From contig NZ_JARWOJ010000344.1 in assembly GCF_029868625.1 (NCBI RefSeq), positions 1 to 64,000 on the forward strand: a DNA stretch of 64,000 nucleotides, in the 5' to 3' direction. Below, in pieces: positions 56,046-63,711 of the stretch. The position numbers and the translations under genes are program-made. Under the pieces are notes generated by a model. That model ran no database searches. It was not told the DNA's origin and was given only the letters and a program-made list of their open reading frames with translations. Origin of the DNA: Nocardia neocaledoniensis. GTDB lineage: Bacteria; Actinomycetota; Actinomycetes; Mycobacteriales; Mycobacteriaceae. The first letter of the stretch is position 1. Every line of letters starts with the position of its first letter.

Positions 56046-58673
56046 TCAGCCGCGGGCCATGTCCACGAAGCGGCTCAGGTGCAGCTGGTGGGCGACGGTG
56101 ATCGTGGCGGTGGGGCCGTTACGGTGCTTGCCGACGATGAGGTCGGCCTCGCCGCCGCGTGGGTCGTCGCGCTCGAAGGCGTCGGGGCGGTGCAGCAGGA
56201 TGACCATGTCGGCGTCCTGCTCGAGGCTGCCCGATTCGCGAAGATCGGAAACCATGGGGCGCTTGTCGGTTCGCTGTTCCGGACCACGGTTCAGCTGCGA
56301 GATCGCGATCACCGGAACTTCGAGTTCCTTGGCGAGCAGCTTCAGGTTTCGCGAGAAGTCCGAGACTTCCTGCTGACGCGATTCGACCTTCTTGCCGGAG
56401 GTCATCAGCTGGAGGTAGTCCACCACAACGAGTTTCAGATCATGGCGCTGCTTGAGCCGTCGAGCCTTCGCGCGAATCTCCATCATCGTGAGGTTCGGCG
56501 AATCGTCCACGAACAAAGGCGCCTCACTGATCTCCGACATCCGCCGAGCCAGCTTCGTCCAGTCGTCGTCACTCATCCGACCCGAACGCATATCGCCGAG
56601 CTTGATCTTCGCCTCGGCCGAGAGCAGACGCATGACGATCTCGGTGCGGCTCATCTCGAGCGAGAAGATGACGCTCGCCAAACCATGCTTGATAGAGCAA
56701 CTACGCATGAAGTCCATGCCCAGCGTCGAGTTGTGTGTCGGCACCATCGAGCGGCCCGCGAGATACAGATGCTCGGCGTTGTCGACCTCGACGCAGCGCA
56801 CGGGCACCGAATCGACCCTGCGGACGTCCACGATGTAGCGCGCGTTCGATCGAGCGGTATTGCGTGCCGCGCGCCGCTCCTTGTGTAGCAGCGCCTTTCG
56901 ATACAGCCCGAACACTTGGTCGTCGGTGGCGAAGGTGAGCGTGAAGCAGGTCGACGACTCCTCTGACCGGCCGCGCACCCGCTTGGTGGACACCCCGCAG
57001 CGATAGCCCAGGCTGACGACGAGTTCCTCGACATCACGGAACAGGCGCTCGCTCGTGATGGCGAACTGCACGGAGCCACCGTGGGTGACGGTGCCGTCGG
57101 TATCGAGGAGCCCTGCCAGCAGCGCGCGCCGCTGTGTTTCGGAAGCGCGCAGGTAGTCCACCGGAATGTGCTTGTCGCCGAGCACTCCGATGGTTCGCAA
57201 CCGGGCCTGCACACTGCCCACCGAGTTCCGGCACGCCTGGCACAGCCGCAGTCCGATCGACGGACCGCCGCACTCCGCGCACGAGGGCGCCGGTAGCGGT
57301 GCCGAGACGAATCGCGCCGTCCCGCCGCAGGATCGGCCGCAGGTACGGACCTCGCTGGTGAACGGGACGAACTGGGTGCCGCAGACGACGCACGCGCGAG
57401 CTTCGACCGGCTCCGGAGCGGGCAGCGTCAACTGGTAGCGGCCGTGGGCCGATGGCGATGGTACCGCGACGATGCCCTCGCCCTCGACGCGCGCGACGAT
57501 CTCCGGGTCGAGGCAGGTGAGCTGTGCGGCGGCGGACGTTCCGTCACCCAGCCACGCGCCGAGCGTGTACGGCGGGACCAGCAGTTCTCGCTCGGGCAAC
57601 TGCAGGGGGAGGGTGTTGGTGACCGAGTGGTTGAGTCGGCGGTCGGCGGTGTCGCAGCGGAGCGTGTCGGCGATGTCGGCGGTGGTGCGGACCGCGGGCA
57701 GGGTCGGATTGCGACGCGGACGTCCCGCGGCAGCTTCCTGGGCGGACCGCCGCGATTCCCGAGTGTCGGTGAGCCACTGGTGCTGTTCGTCGGCGACCAA
57801 CACGGTTCCGTCGGAGAACTCGACCTCGTAGCAAGGCCGGCCGGTCATCACCTCGGTCGCCGCGACGACGCGCGTGGGATGTCCCTGTGCGTCGAGGAGT
57901 TCGTCACCGACCCGAACCTCACCCATCGTGGTCCAGCCGGTCGGCGTCGGCAGCGGGGTGTCCAGCGCAAGCGCCTTACCGACGCCGGGGCGGGCCGCCA
58001 CGATGATCATCTGGCCTGGATGTAGACCGTTGGTGAGTTCGTCGAGTTCGGTGAAGCCGGTGGGGACGCCGAGGGAGATGCCGCCGCGGGAGGCGATGGA
58101 GTCGATCTCGTCCATGGTGGGCTGGAGGAGTTCTTCCAGCGGCATGAAGTCCTCGGTGGTGCGGCGTTCGGTGACCTCGTAGACCTCGGCCTGGGCGCGG
58201 TCGACGACCTCGGCGATGTCCTGGCCGTCGGCGCCCGCGTAGCCGAACTGGACGATGCGGGTGCCCGCTTCGACGAGGCGGCGCAGGATGGCCTTCTCGG
58301 CGACGATCTCGGCGTAGAAGCCGGCGTTGGCGGCGGTGGGGACAGTCTGGGTGAGGGTCACCAGGTAGGGCGCGCCGCCGATGCGCTTGAGCTCGCCGCG
58401 GCGGTCGAGGCCGGCGGCGACGGTGACGGGGTCGGCGGGTTCGCCGCGGCCGTACAGGTCCAGGATCGTGTCGTAGACGGCCTGGTGGGCGGGGCGGTAG
58501 AAGTCGCCGGGGCGCAGCACCTCGACCACGTCGGCGATGGCGTCCTTGCTGAGCAGCATGCCGCCGAGGACGGACTGTTCCGCGGCCATGTCGTGCGGGG
58601 GCTGACGCCCGAAGTCCTCGCCGGGCGGCTCGGGCGGAAAGTCGGTATGCGCGCGGTCACCGGTGGTAGTCAC
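56046..58673 (-). CDS. dnaB: Replicative DNA helicase DnaB with an intein in the P-loop
   Basis: The 875-residue precursor is DnaB interrupted by a 415-residue intein. The N-extein is residues 1-233 and ends VAARPGVGK; the C-extein is 649-875 and starts STLGMDF. Joined, they give the Walker A motif GVGKS and a helicase of 460 residues, the normal length. The C-extein has Walker B KLVVVDYLQLM and the arginine-finger region HRNGPTATI. The helicase unwinds DNA at the replication fork and cannot bind ATP before splicing, so splicing controls its activity. GTG is the start codon with GAGAGGA about 13 bases upstream. A terminator separates dnaB from the ribosomal operon upstream, so it has its own promoter. 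Confidence 0.96.
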   Translation of the reverse strand: MTTTGDRAHTDFPPEPPGEDFGRQPPHDMAAEQSVLGGMLLSKDAIADVVEVLRPGDFYRPAHQAVYDTILDLYGRGEPADPVTVAAGLDRRGELKRIGGAPYLVTLTQTVPTAANAGFYAEIVAEKAILRRLVEAGTRIVQFGYAGADGQDIAEVVDRAQAEVYEVTERRTTEDFMPLEELLQPTMDEIDSIASRGGISLGVPTGFTELDELTNGLHPGQMIIVAARPGVGKALALDTPLPTPTGWTTMGEVRVGDELLDAQGHPTRVVAATEVMTGRPCYEVEFSDGTVLVADEQHQWLTDTRESRRSAQEAAAGRPRRNPTLPAVRTTADIADTLRCDTADRRLNHSVTNTLPLQLPERELLVPPYTLGAWLGDGTSAAAQLTCLDPEIVARVEGEGIVAVPSPSAHGRYQLTLPAPEPVEARACVVCGTQFVPFTSEVRTCGRSCGGTARFVSAPLPAPSCAECGGPSIGLRLCQACRNSVGSVQARLRTIGVLGDKHIPVDYLRASETQRRALLAGLLDTDGTVTHGGSVQFAITSERLFRDVEELVVSLGYRCGVSTKRVRGRSEESSTCFTLTFATDDQVFGLYRKALLHKERRAARNTARSNARYIVDVRRVDSVPVRCVEVDNAEHLYLAGRSMVPTHNSTLGMDFMRSCSIKHGLASVIFSLEMSRTEIVMRLLSAEAKIKLGDMRSGRMSDDDWTKLARRMSEISEAPLFVDDSPNLTMMEIRAKARRLKQRHDLKLVVVDYLQLMTSGKKVESRQQEVSDFSRNLKLLAKELEVPVIAISQLNRGPEQRTDKRPMVSDLRESGSLEQDADMVILLHRPDAFERDDPRGGEADLIVGKHRNGPTATITVAHQLHLSRFVDMARG
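56730..57974 (-). mobile_element. Class 3-type intein with LAGLIDADG endonuclease and Cys-rich insertion
   Basis: The intein is residues 234-648 of the precursor (415 residues), beginning ALALDTPLPT and ending MVPTHN before Ser. Its first residue is Ala, so class 1 chemistry is excluded. The class 3 W-C-T set is visible: Trp67 (EQHQWLT), Cys394 (PVRCVEVD) and Thr413 (PTHN). Two LAGLIDADG motifs mark the homing endonuclease: LGAWLGDG (138-145) and LLAGLLDTDG (285-294). Between them, residues 195-248 hold four cysteine pairs or near pairs, C195/C198/C212/C216 and C232/C235/C245/C248, which look like two zinc-binding knuckles. The insertion point is the GK/S of the P-loop, known for actinobacterial DnaB inteins. 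Confidence 0.92.
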
Positions 58674-58859
58674 CAGAATCGACCGTCCTCTCTGCCCGCA
58701 GAACCGGGGGTTTCACATCGATGAACTCGTTGTACTCCCGGGCACTGACACGAATGTCAGCTATCGGTTGCCTGCGCGCTTCCCGGGGTCGTGCGCAGGG
58801 CGATGCGACGAACCTAGGCGACGATTTCGGGCGGCGCCAACCCGATATGTGCACACAAC

Positions 58860-59102
58860 TGTGGATAACTTGGGGGTAGTTCACCCAGTGTTGTGCAGCT
58901 TCTGTGGAAAACGTGGGGAAAACCCAGGTCAGTGCGATAAAACGCCCTGATAGCGCCCGTTTTATCCAACTCGTCGCCTGTGGATGAAAGAAGTTTCGGC
59001 GTGTCGGTCAAGGTGAACAGCCGGGCGTGTTGGGTAAACAGCGGAGGTGCATGCTATGACCGGAGTCACAAATCTGCCGGTTGGTTTCGGCAATCATCCA
59101 CA
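58860..59102. promoter_or_regulatory. Cluster of DnaA-box-like sequences upstream of dnaB
   Basis: Within 243 bases lie TTATCCACA (minus, 58860-58868), TTTTCCACA (minus, 58903-58911), TCATCCACA (minus, 58979-58987) and TCATCCACA (plus, 59094-59102). The first is the exact E. coli DnaA box. The 543-base gap between the rplI terminator and dnaB contains no gene and is relatively AT-rich. Binding of DnaA here, to regulate dnaB or to titrate DnaA, is inferred. Confidence 0.5.
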
Positions 59103-59206
59103 GGCTGAATAACGGGAGGTCAGCGAGTTGCCGACCATCGGCCGCTACCGCTGACCTGCACGGGAAAGATCGCCGGTTACCGACTAGCTATCGCTACTCG
59201 CGCCTG

Positions 59207-59255
59207 AAAAAGGCAATGAGAAACCACCCCCATGCGGAACACGGGGGTGGTTCTC
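59207..59255 (-). terminator. Intrinsic terminator of the rpsF-ssb-rpsR-rplI operon
   Basis: AACCACCCCC (59222-59231) and GGGGGTGGTT (59243-59252) form a perfect ten-base stem, extended by GAG/CTC beyond one bulged base. On the minus strand it is followed after a few bases by TTTTT (59207-59211). It begins eight bases after the rplI stop. Confidence 0.85.
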
Positions 59256-59262
59256 AGCGAAC

Positions 59263-59715
59263 TCAGTTCGCGGCAACCTCGAGGTTGAACTTGGCAGCCA
59301 CGTCGGGGTGCAGGTGCACCACGATGCCGTGCTTGCCGGTCGCCTTGATGTGCGACTTCGGCAGCTCGATGCTGCGCTTGTCCACCACGGGGCCACCGGC
59401 GGCCTTGATGGCACCGGCAACGTCGGCGGTGGTGACCGAACCGAACAGCTTGCCGCTGTCGGCGGTCTTCACGGCCAGCGAGACCGACTCCAGGCCCTCG
59501 ATGGCCTGCTTCAGTTCGTTGGCGTGATCGAGGTCGCGCACCTTGCGGGCGTCCTGCGCCCGGCGGATGCCCTCGACCTGCTTCTGGGCGCCACGGGTGG
59601 CCACGATGGCCAGGCCGCGGGGCAGCAGGTAGTTGCGGCCGTAGCCGTCCTTGACCTCGACGAGATCGCCCGGTGCACCGAGGTTGTCGACATCAGCGGT
59701 GAGGATGAGCTTCAT
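59263..59715 (-). CDS. rplI: 50S ribosomal protein L9
   Basis: The 150-residue protein has the L9 signature [20 protein letters not shown] at residues 17-36, the long central helix ([20 protein letters not shown]) and the C-terminal RNA-binding domain ([20 protein letters not shown]). It binds 23S rRNA near the L1 stalk. It is the last gene of the rpsF operon, 17 bases after rpsR, with AAGGGAG before the ATG and a terminator after the stop. Confidence 0.97.
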   Translation of the reverse strand: MKLILTADVDNLGAPGDLVEVKDGYGRNYLLPRGLAIVATRGAQKQVEGIRRAQDARKVRDLDHANELKQAIEGLESVSLAVKTADSGKLFGSVTTADVAGAIKAAGGPVVDKRSIELPKSHIKATGKHGIVVHLHPDVAAKFNLEVAAN

Positions 59716-59732
59716 CTGTCTGACTCCCTTTC

Positions 59733-59984
59733 TCAGCGAGCGGTCGACACGTAAGGCAGCAGGGCCACCTCACGCGAGTTCTTGACGGCCACAGCGATAT
59801 CACGCTGGTGCTGCACGCAGTTGCCGGTGACGCGGCGGGCGCGGATCTTGCCGCGATCGCTGACGTACTTACGCAGGAGCGTGGTGTCCTTGTAATCGAT
59901 ATTGACGATGCCGGACTTGCTCTCCTTGCAGAAAGTGCAAGCCTTCTTCTTCAGCACCTTTTCGCGCGCGGGCGCTTTAGGCAT
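59733..59984 (-). CDS. rpsR: 30S ribosomal protein S18, cysteine-containing form
   Basis: The 83-residue S18 has the core [20 protein letters not shown] and [20 protein letters not shown]. Three cysteines are present (CTFC near 16-19 and NC-V near 56), the zinc-binding-like C+ form; mycobacteria also own a Cys-free paralogue used in zinc shortage. It pairs with S6 (rpsF) on 16S rRNA. It lies between ssb and rplI as in mycobacteria. Confidence 0.97.
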   Translation of the reverse strand: MPKAPAREKVLKKKACTFCKESKSGIVNIDYKDTTLLRKYVSDRGKIRARRVTGNCVQHQRDIAVAVKNSREVALLPYVSTAR

Positions 59985-60015
59985 GGTGTTCTCTCCGTAC
60001 TATGAGTGCCGTTCC

Positions 60016-60573
60016 TCAGAACGGCGGTTCGTCATCCATGCGGCCGCCGCCCCCGAAGGAGCCGGCCGCGGGCGCGCTACCCCACGGATCGTCGTTGCCG
60101 GCGTTGCCGCCGCCCGACTGTCCGCCGCCACTGTTGGCGTTGTAGCCGCCTGCGCTACCACCACCGGCGTTACCGGAACCACCACCGAAGCCGCCGCCTC
60201 CGCCGCCGCGACCGGCCTTGGAGACCTTCGCCGTCGCGTAGCGCAGCGAGGGGCCGACCTCGTCGACCTCGAGTTCGACGACCGTGCGCTTCTCACCCTC
60301 GCGGGTTTCGTAGGAGCGCTGCTTGAGCCGTCCGCTCACGATCACGCGAGCACCTCGGGTCAGGCTCTCGGCGACGTTCTCCGCTGCTTCACGCCAGATG
60401 TTGCAGCGCAGGAACAGGGCCTCGCCGTCTTTCCATTCGTTCGTATTGCGATCGAATACACGGGGAGTCGAAGCGACGGTGAAATTCGCCACCGCTGCGC
60501 CCGCGGGCGTGAAACGAAGCTCCGGGTCTGCCGTCAAGTTTCCGATGACGGTGATGACCGTGTCGCCTGCCAT
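60016..60573 (-). CDS. ssb: Single-stranded DNA-binding protein
   Basis: This 185-residue SSB has an N-terminal OB fold ([20 protein letters not shown], then [10 protein letters not shown], then [18 protein letters not shown]), a Gly/Asn-rich linker of about 55 residues, and the acidic tip MDDEPPF that binds partner proteins. It coats single-stranded DNA in replication and repair. AGGAGGAA lies before the ATG at 60573, which excludes the longer frame to 60648. It is between rpsF and rpsR. Confidence 0.97.
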   Translation of the reverse strand: MAGDTVITVIGNLTADPELRFTPAGAAVANFTVASTPRVFDRNTNEWKDGEALFLRCNIWREAAENVAESLTRGARVIVSGRLKQRSYETREGEKRTVVELEVDEVGPSLRYATAKVSKAGRGGGGGGFGGGSGNAGGGSAGGYNANSGGGQSGGGNAGNDDPWGSAPAAGSFGGGGRMDDEPPF

Positions 60574-60669
60574 GTGGGGTTCCTCCTGCTCGGGGGTGCA
60601 GTCCGCGTCTCGGGATTTGCGCTCGAGCCTAAAGCTAGGCTCTGACACGAAATTCGAGAAGGGCGCGGA

Positions 60670-60957
60670 CTACTTGTCGTTGCGCAGAACCTTGGTGCGC
60701 AGCACCGTCTCGTTCAGGCCCAGCTGGCGGTCGAGCTCGCTCACGGTGGCCGGGGTCGCGGTCAGTTCGACGACCGCGTAGATGCCTTCGGCCTGCTTGC
60801 GGATCTCGTAGGCGAGCCGGCGGCGGCCCCAGATGTCGACCTTGTCGACCTTGCCGCCCTCGGTCTTGACGACGTTGAGCAGAGTATCCAGGGACTGCCC
60901 GACGATGCGCTCGTCCAGGCTGGGGTCGAGGATGACCATCACTTCATATTGACGCAC
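60670..60957 (-). CDS. rpsF: 30S ribosomal protein S6
   Basis: The 95-residue S6 starts [20 protein letters not shown] and has the S6 block [20 protein letters not shown] and [13 protein letters not shown]. It binds S18 and 16S rRNA. It is the first gene of the operon. GTG is the start codon, with AGGAGGTGAT six bases upstream. The leader contains a strong hairpin that may be the S6:S18 autoregulatory site. Confidence 0.97.
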   Translation of the reverse strand: MRQYEVMVILDPSLDERIVGQSLDTLLNVVKTEGGKVDKVDIWGRRRLAYEIRKQAEGIYAVVELTATPATVSELDRQLGLNETVLRTKVLRNDK

Positions 60958-60988
60958 GGACCAATCACCTCCTGTGGACTAGGAAACG

Positions 60989-61007
60989 GCCATGGACTTT
61001 CCATGGC
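60989..61007 (-). promoter_or_regulatory. Leader hairpin of the rpsF operon, candidate S6:S18 element
   Basis: On the minus strand GCCATGGA and TCCATGGC form a perfect eight-base stem with a three-base loop, followed directly by CG, so that CCG stands at the 3' edge, the feature recognised in S6:S18 leader motifs. A second small hairpin GTTGC/GCAAC lies at 61018-61031. The stem ends 32 bases before the rpsF start. Confidence 0.5.
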
Positions 61008-61090
61008 AGGAGGGTTCGTTGCGTCAGCAACCCGACAAGGCTACATGAGCGGGTCGTTAGCAGCGAAATCGATCGAATACTGTGGTCGCC

Positions 61091-62461
61091 ATGACCATGG
61101 CCGACACGCCGCAGCGGACCGCACGACGCGCCGCGACGGCCTCGGCGCTGACGTTCCTGATCGTGCTGCTGTGTGGTCTCACCCTCGCGCTGGCCTACGC
61201 CAACAAGGCCCGCTGCGCGGGTGGCGAGATCGACGACATCGGCCGCAGCCTGGTGTTCGACATCCGCAAGGACGCCGACGTCTGCTATTCCGACATCCAG
61301 TTCCTCTGGAGCGGCCGCGAGATCGACAACCACGTGTTCCCGTACGTGAACGGCGGGATCACCGAGGAGGGCGCGCTCGTCGGCGGCGCCGTGGAATACC
61401 CGGTGCTCAGCGGCCTGCTGATGTGGGCCGCGGCGATCGGCGTCGACAACGACGCCGACTTCCTGTGGCGCTCGGCCCTGCTGCTCACCCCGTTCGCGCT
61501 GCTCACGGCCTGGATGCTGGCGCGGATGGCCGGTCCGGCCGCGCTGCTGTGGGCGATCGGTCCGCCGCTGGTGCTCTACGCGTTCCACAATTGGGAACTG
61601 CCGGTGGTGTGCGCGGCGGTGGGCGCGGTCTACGTGGTGACCGCGCTGACCGGCCTGCCGGTGCGCACCCGCGGGATCATCGCCGCCGTGCTGCTCGCGG
61701 TGGGCTTCTGCTTCAAGATCTATCCCGGCATCTTCGTGCTCCCGCTGGCGCTGTACGTGCTCACCGAGGGCCGGCCACGCGACGGGCGGCGGCTGACCGA
61801 CCTCGACATCGCGGGCGCGGCCCAGACCGTGCTCGCGGCGATGGGCACCGTCGTCGCGGTGAACCTGCCGTTCGTACTGGCGGGGGTGGAGGGGTGGCGG
61901 GCCTCGATCGTCTTCCAGCAGCTGCGCCAGGCCGACATCACCACCAATTCGATCTGGTACTGGGGACATCAGCTGATCTTCGGGCGCGCCGCCGAGACCT
62001 CGAACGACTGGCACGACATGGTCGCCGCCGCCTCGCCCACCCTGATCCTGGCCTCGTTCGCGCTCGCGATGTGGCTCGGATACCGCCGCTGGACTCCCAC
62101 GTCGGCGTTCCCGTGGGTCGGGGTGAGCGGCGCGATGCTGTGCGGATTCATGCTTTTCCACAAGGTGCACTCACCCCAGTACACCCTGTGGATAATTCCG
62201 TTCCTGGTGCTGCTCGAGGTGCCGTGGTCGCTGGTCGCGGCCTACCTGGTCGCGGACGCGGCGGTGGGGATCGGCGTATTCAAGTACTTCGCCGCGATGG
62301 GCGCGGGCGAGGACTACGAGCTGCTCGAGGGGGTCGTCCAGTTCGGCGTGTGGACCCGCTCGGCGCTGCTCTGCATCCTGTTCTTCCTGTTCATCCGGGC
62401 CGGAACGCGCCGCGCGGCACCACGGGTCGAGCTGGTCCGCCGGCCACAACCGGTGGCGTAG
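61091..62461 (+). CDS. GT87-like (DUF2029) membrane glycosyltransferase
   Basis: The protein of about 456 residues has about ten hydrophobic helices. A first external loop after helix 1 contains YSDIQFLWSGREIDNHVFPY and a GAVEYPVLSG motif with acidic residues, as in the polyprenol-phosphate-mannose dependent mannosyltransferases (GT87). Its position divergent from rpsF matches Mycobacterium tuberculosis Rv0051, annotated as a transmembrane protein. It probably adds mannose or arabinose to envelope glycans; the acceptor is unknown. ATG 61091 is chosen; GTG 61082 and ATG 61097 are alternatives. Confidence 0.8.
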   Translation: MTMADTPQRTARRAATASALTFLIVLLCGLTLALAYANKARCAGGEIDDIGRSLVFDIRKDADVCYSDIQFLWSGREIDNHVFPYVNGGITEEGALVGGAVEYPVLSGLLMWAAAIGVDNDADFLWRSALLLTPFALLTAWMLARMAGPAALLWAIGPPLVLYAFHNWELPVVCAAVGAVYVVTALTGLPVRTRGIIAAVLLAVGFCFKIYPGIFVLPLALYVLTEGRPRDGRRLTDLDIAGAAQTVLAAMGTVVAVNLPFVLAGVEGWRASIVFQQLRQADITTNSIWYWGHQLIFGRAAETSNDWHDMVAAASPTLILASFALAMWLGYRRWTPTSAFPWVGVSGAMLCGFMLFHKVHSPQYTLWIIPFLVLLEVPWSLVAAYLVADAAVGIGVFKYFAAMGAGEDYELLEGVVQFGVWTRSALLCILFFLFIRAGTRRAAPRVELVRRPQPVA

Positions 62462-62466
62462 AAACG

Positions 62467-62504
62467 ACAGCGGCGGCGAATCCCGAGGGACTCGCCGCCG
62501 CTGT
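62467..62504. terminator. Hairpin between convergent genes
   Basis: ACAGCGGCGGCGA (62467-62479) and TCGCCGCCGCTGT (62492-62504) form a perfect 13-base stem with a 12-base loop, between the GT87-like and TerC/DUF475 genes. Confidence 0.75.
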
Positions 62505-62535
62505 GGCATTTCCGGCTCGCTACACCGCCTGTCGA

Positions 62536-63642
62536 TCAGCCGACCGGCGCGGTTTCCTTCGACTCGTCGACCGCGTCGGGCTCGCCCTTGCGGTTGCGCA
62601 GGATGGACGAGACCAGCGCGGCGCCGATGAACGCGACACCGACCAGACCGGTGATCAGCTCGTTGACGTGCACACCGATCGAGACCAGCAGGATCGTCGC
62701 CAGCGCGCCGATGGCCCAGTGCGCGCCGTGCTCGAGGTACACGTACTCCGAGAGCGTGCCCTGGCGGACCAGGTACACCGTGATCGAGCGGACGAACATC
62801 GCGCCGATGAGGCCGAGGCCGAGGGCGATGATGATCGGGTCCGAGGTGATCGCGAACGCGCCGATGACACCGTCGAACGAGAACGACGCGTCGAGCACCT
62901 CGAGGTAGAGGAACAGGAAGAACGCGGCCTTACCGGTCGCCTTGACCAGCCCGGACGGACCGTGCGGGCCTTCTTCGAGCTCCTCGGTGTGGAACATCGA
63001 ACCGAGGCCGTCGACCAGGATGTAGACGATCATGCCGAGCAGACCGGCGACCAGGACGGTCGAGCGATCGTCGTCCTTGGCCAGGAACTCCGCGGTCAGC
63101 ACCAGGCCGGTGCCCGCGATGACGACCGAGAGCATGTCGAGCTTGCCCGCCTTGGCCAGCGGCTTCTCCAGCCAGCTCAGCCAGGTGATCTCGCGGTCTT
63201 CGAAGATGAAGTTCAAGAACAGCAGCGCGAGGAACATGCCGCCGAACGCCGCGATCTGCGGGTGCGCGTCGGTCAGCAGGGTTTCGTAGCTGGGGCTGCC
63301 GTCGGGGAAGTACGGCGCGTCGTTCTCTGGCGGGTTGAGGGCCAGATCGAAGGCCTGCACCGGATTCAGTCCGGCGGTGACCCACACGATGGCCAGCGGG
63401 AACACCAGTCGCATACCGAACACGGCGATGACGACACCGATGGTCAGGAAGATCCGCTGCCAGAACTCGCTCATCCGTTCCAGGACGGTGGCGTTGATGA
63501 CGGCGTTGTCGAACGACAGCGACACCTCGAGGATGCCGAGGATCGCGCACAGCGCGAGGGCGGTCAGACCACCGTAGAGGTAGGCGACGACCAGCGACAG
63601 CACCGTGATGACGATGGACAGGCCGAAAATGCGCGTTATCAC
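62536..63642 (-). CDS. TerC/DUF475-family integral membrane protein
   Basis: The 368-residue protein has about nine helices. Two TerC-type repeats are marked by LEVSLSFDNAVINATVL near residues 38-54 and LEVLDASFSFDGVIGAFA near residue 235, with acidic residues inside helices that suit divalent metal transport. TerC proteins are linked to tellurite resistance and manganese export. It follows the TerD-family gene on the same strand, 69 bases apart; the two probably form a stress-response operon. Start GTG 63642 has AAAGG about nine bases upstream. Confidence 0.87.
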   Translation of the reverse strand: MITRIFGLSIVITVLSLVVAYLYGGLTALALCAILGILEVSLSFDNAVINATVLERMSEFWQRIFLTIGVVIAVFGMRLVFPLAIVWVTAGLNPVQAFDLALNPPENDAPYFPDGSPSYETLLTDAHPQIAAFGGMFLALLFLNFIFEDREITWLSWLEKPLAKAGKLDMLSVVIAGTGLVLTAEFLAKDDDRSTVLVAGLLGMIVYILVDGLGSMFHTEELEEGPHGPSGLVKATGKAAFFLFLYLEVLDASFSFDGVIGAFAITSDPIIIALGLGLIGAMFVRSITVYLVRQGTLSEYVYLEHGAHWAIGALATILLVSIGVHVNELITGLVGVAFIGAALVSSILRNRKGEPDAVDESKETAPVG

Positions 63643-63667
63643 GCGGAGGGACCTTTCTGTGTCACGC

Positions 63668-63701
63668 GGACAGGGGGCCCGAGTCGACGAACCCCCCGTC
63701 C
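63668..63701 (-). terminator. Possible hairpin between terD and the TerC gene
   Basis: GGACAGGGGG (63668-63677) can pair with CCCCCCGTCC (63692-63701) with one mismatch around 14 bases. It may attenuate transcription from terD into the TerC gene. Confidence 0.35.
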
Positions 63702-63711
63702 GAGATGGTGA

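Noticed and set aside
60949..63711. Plus-strand open frame of 920 codons at the right end
   Set aside because: It overlaps the GT87-like gene in another frame and the TerC gene antisense; composition is that of a shadow frame.
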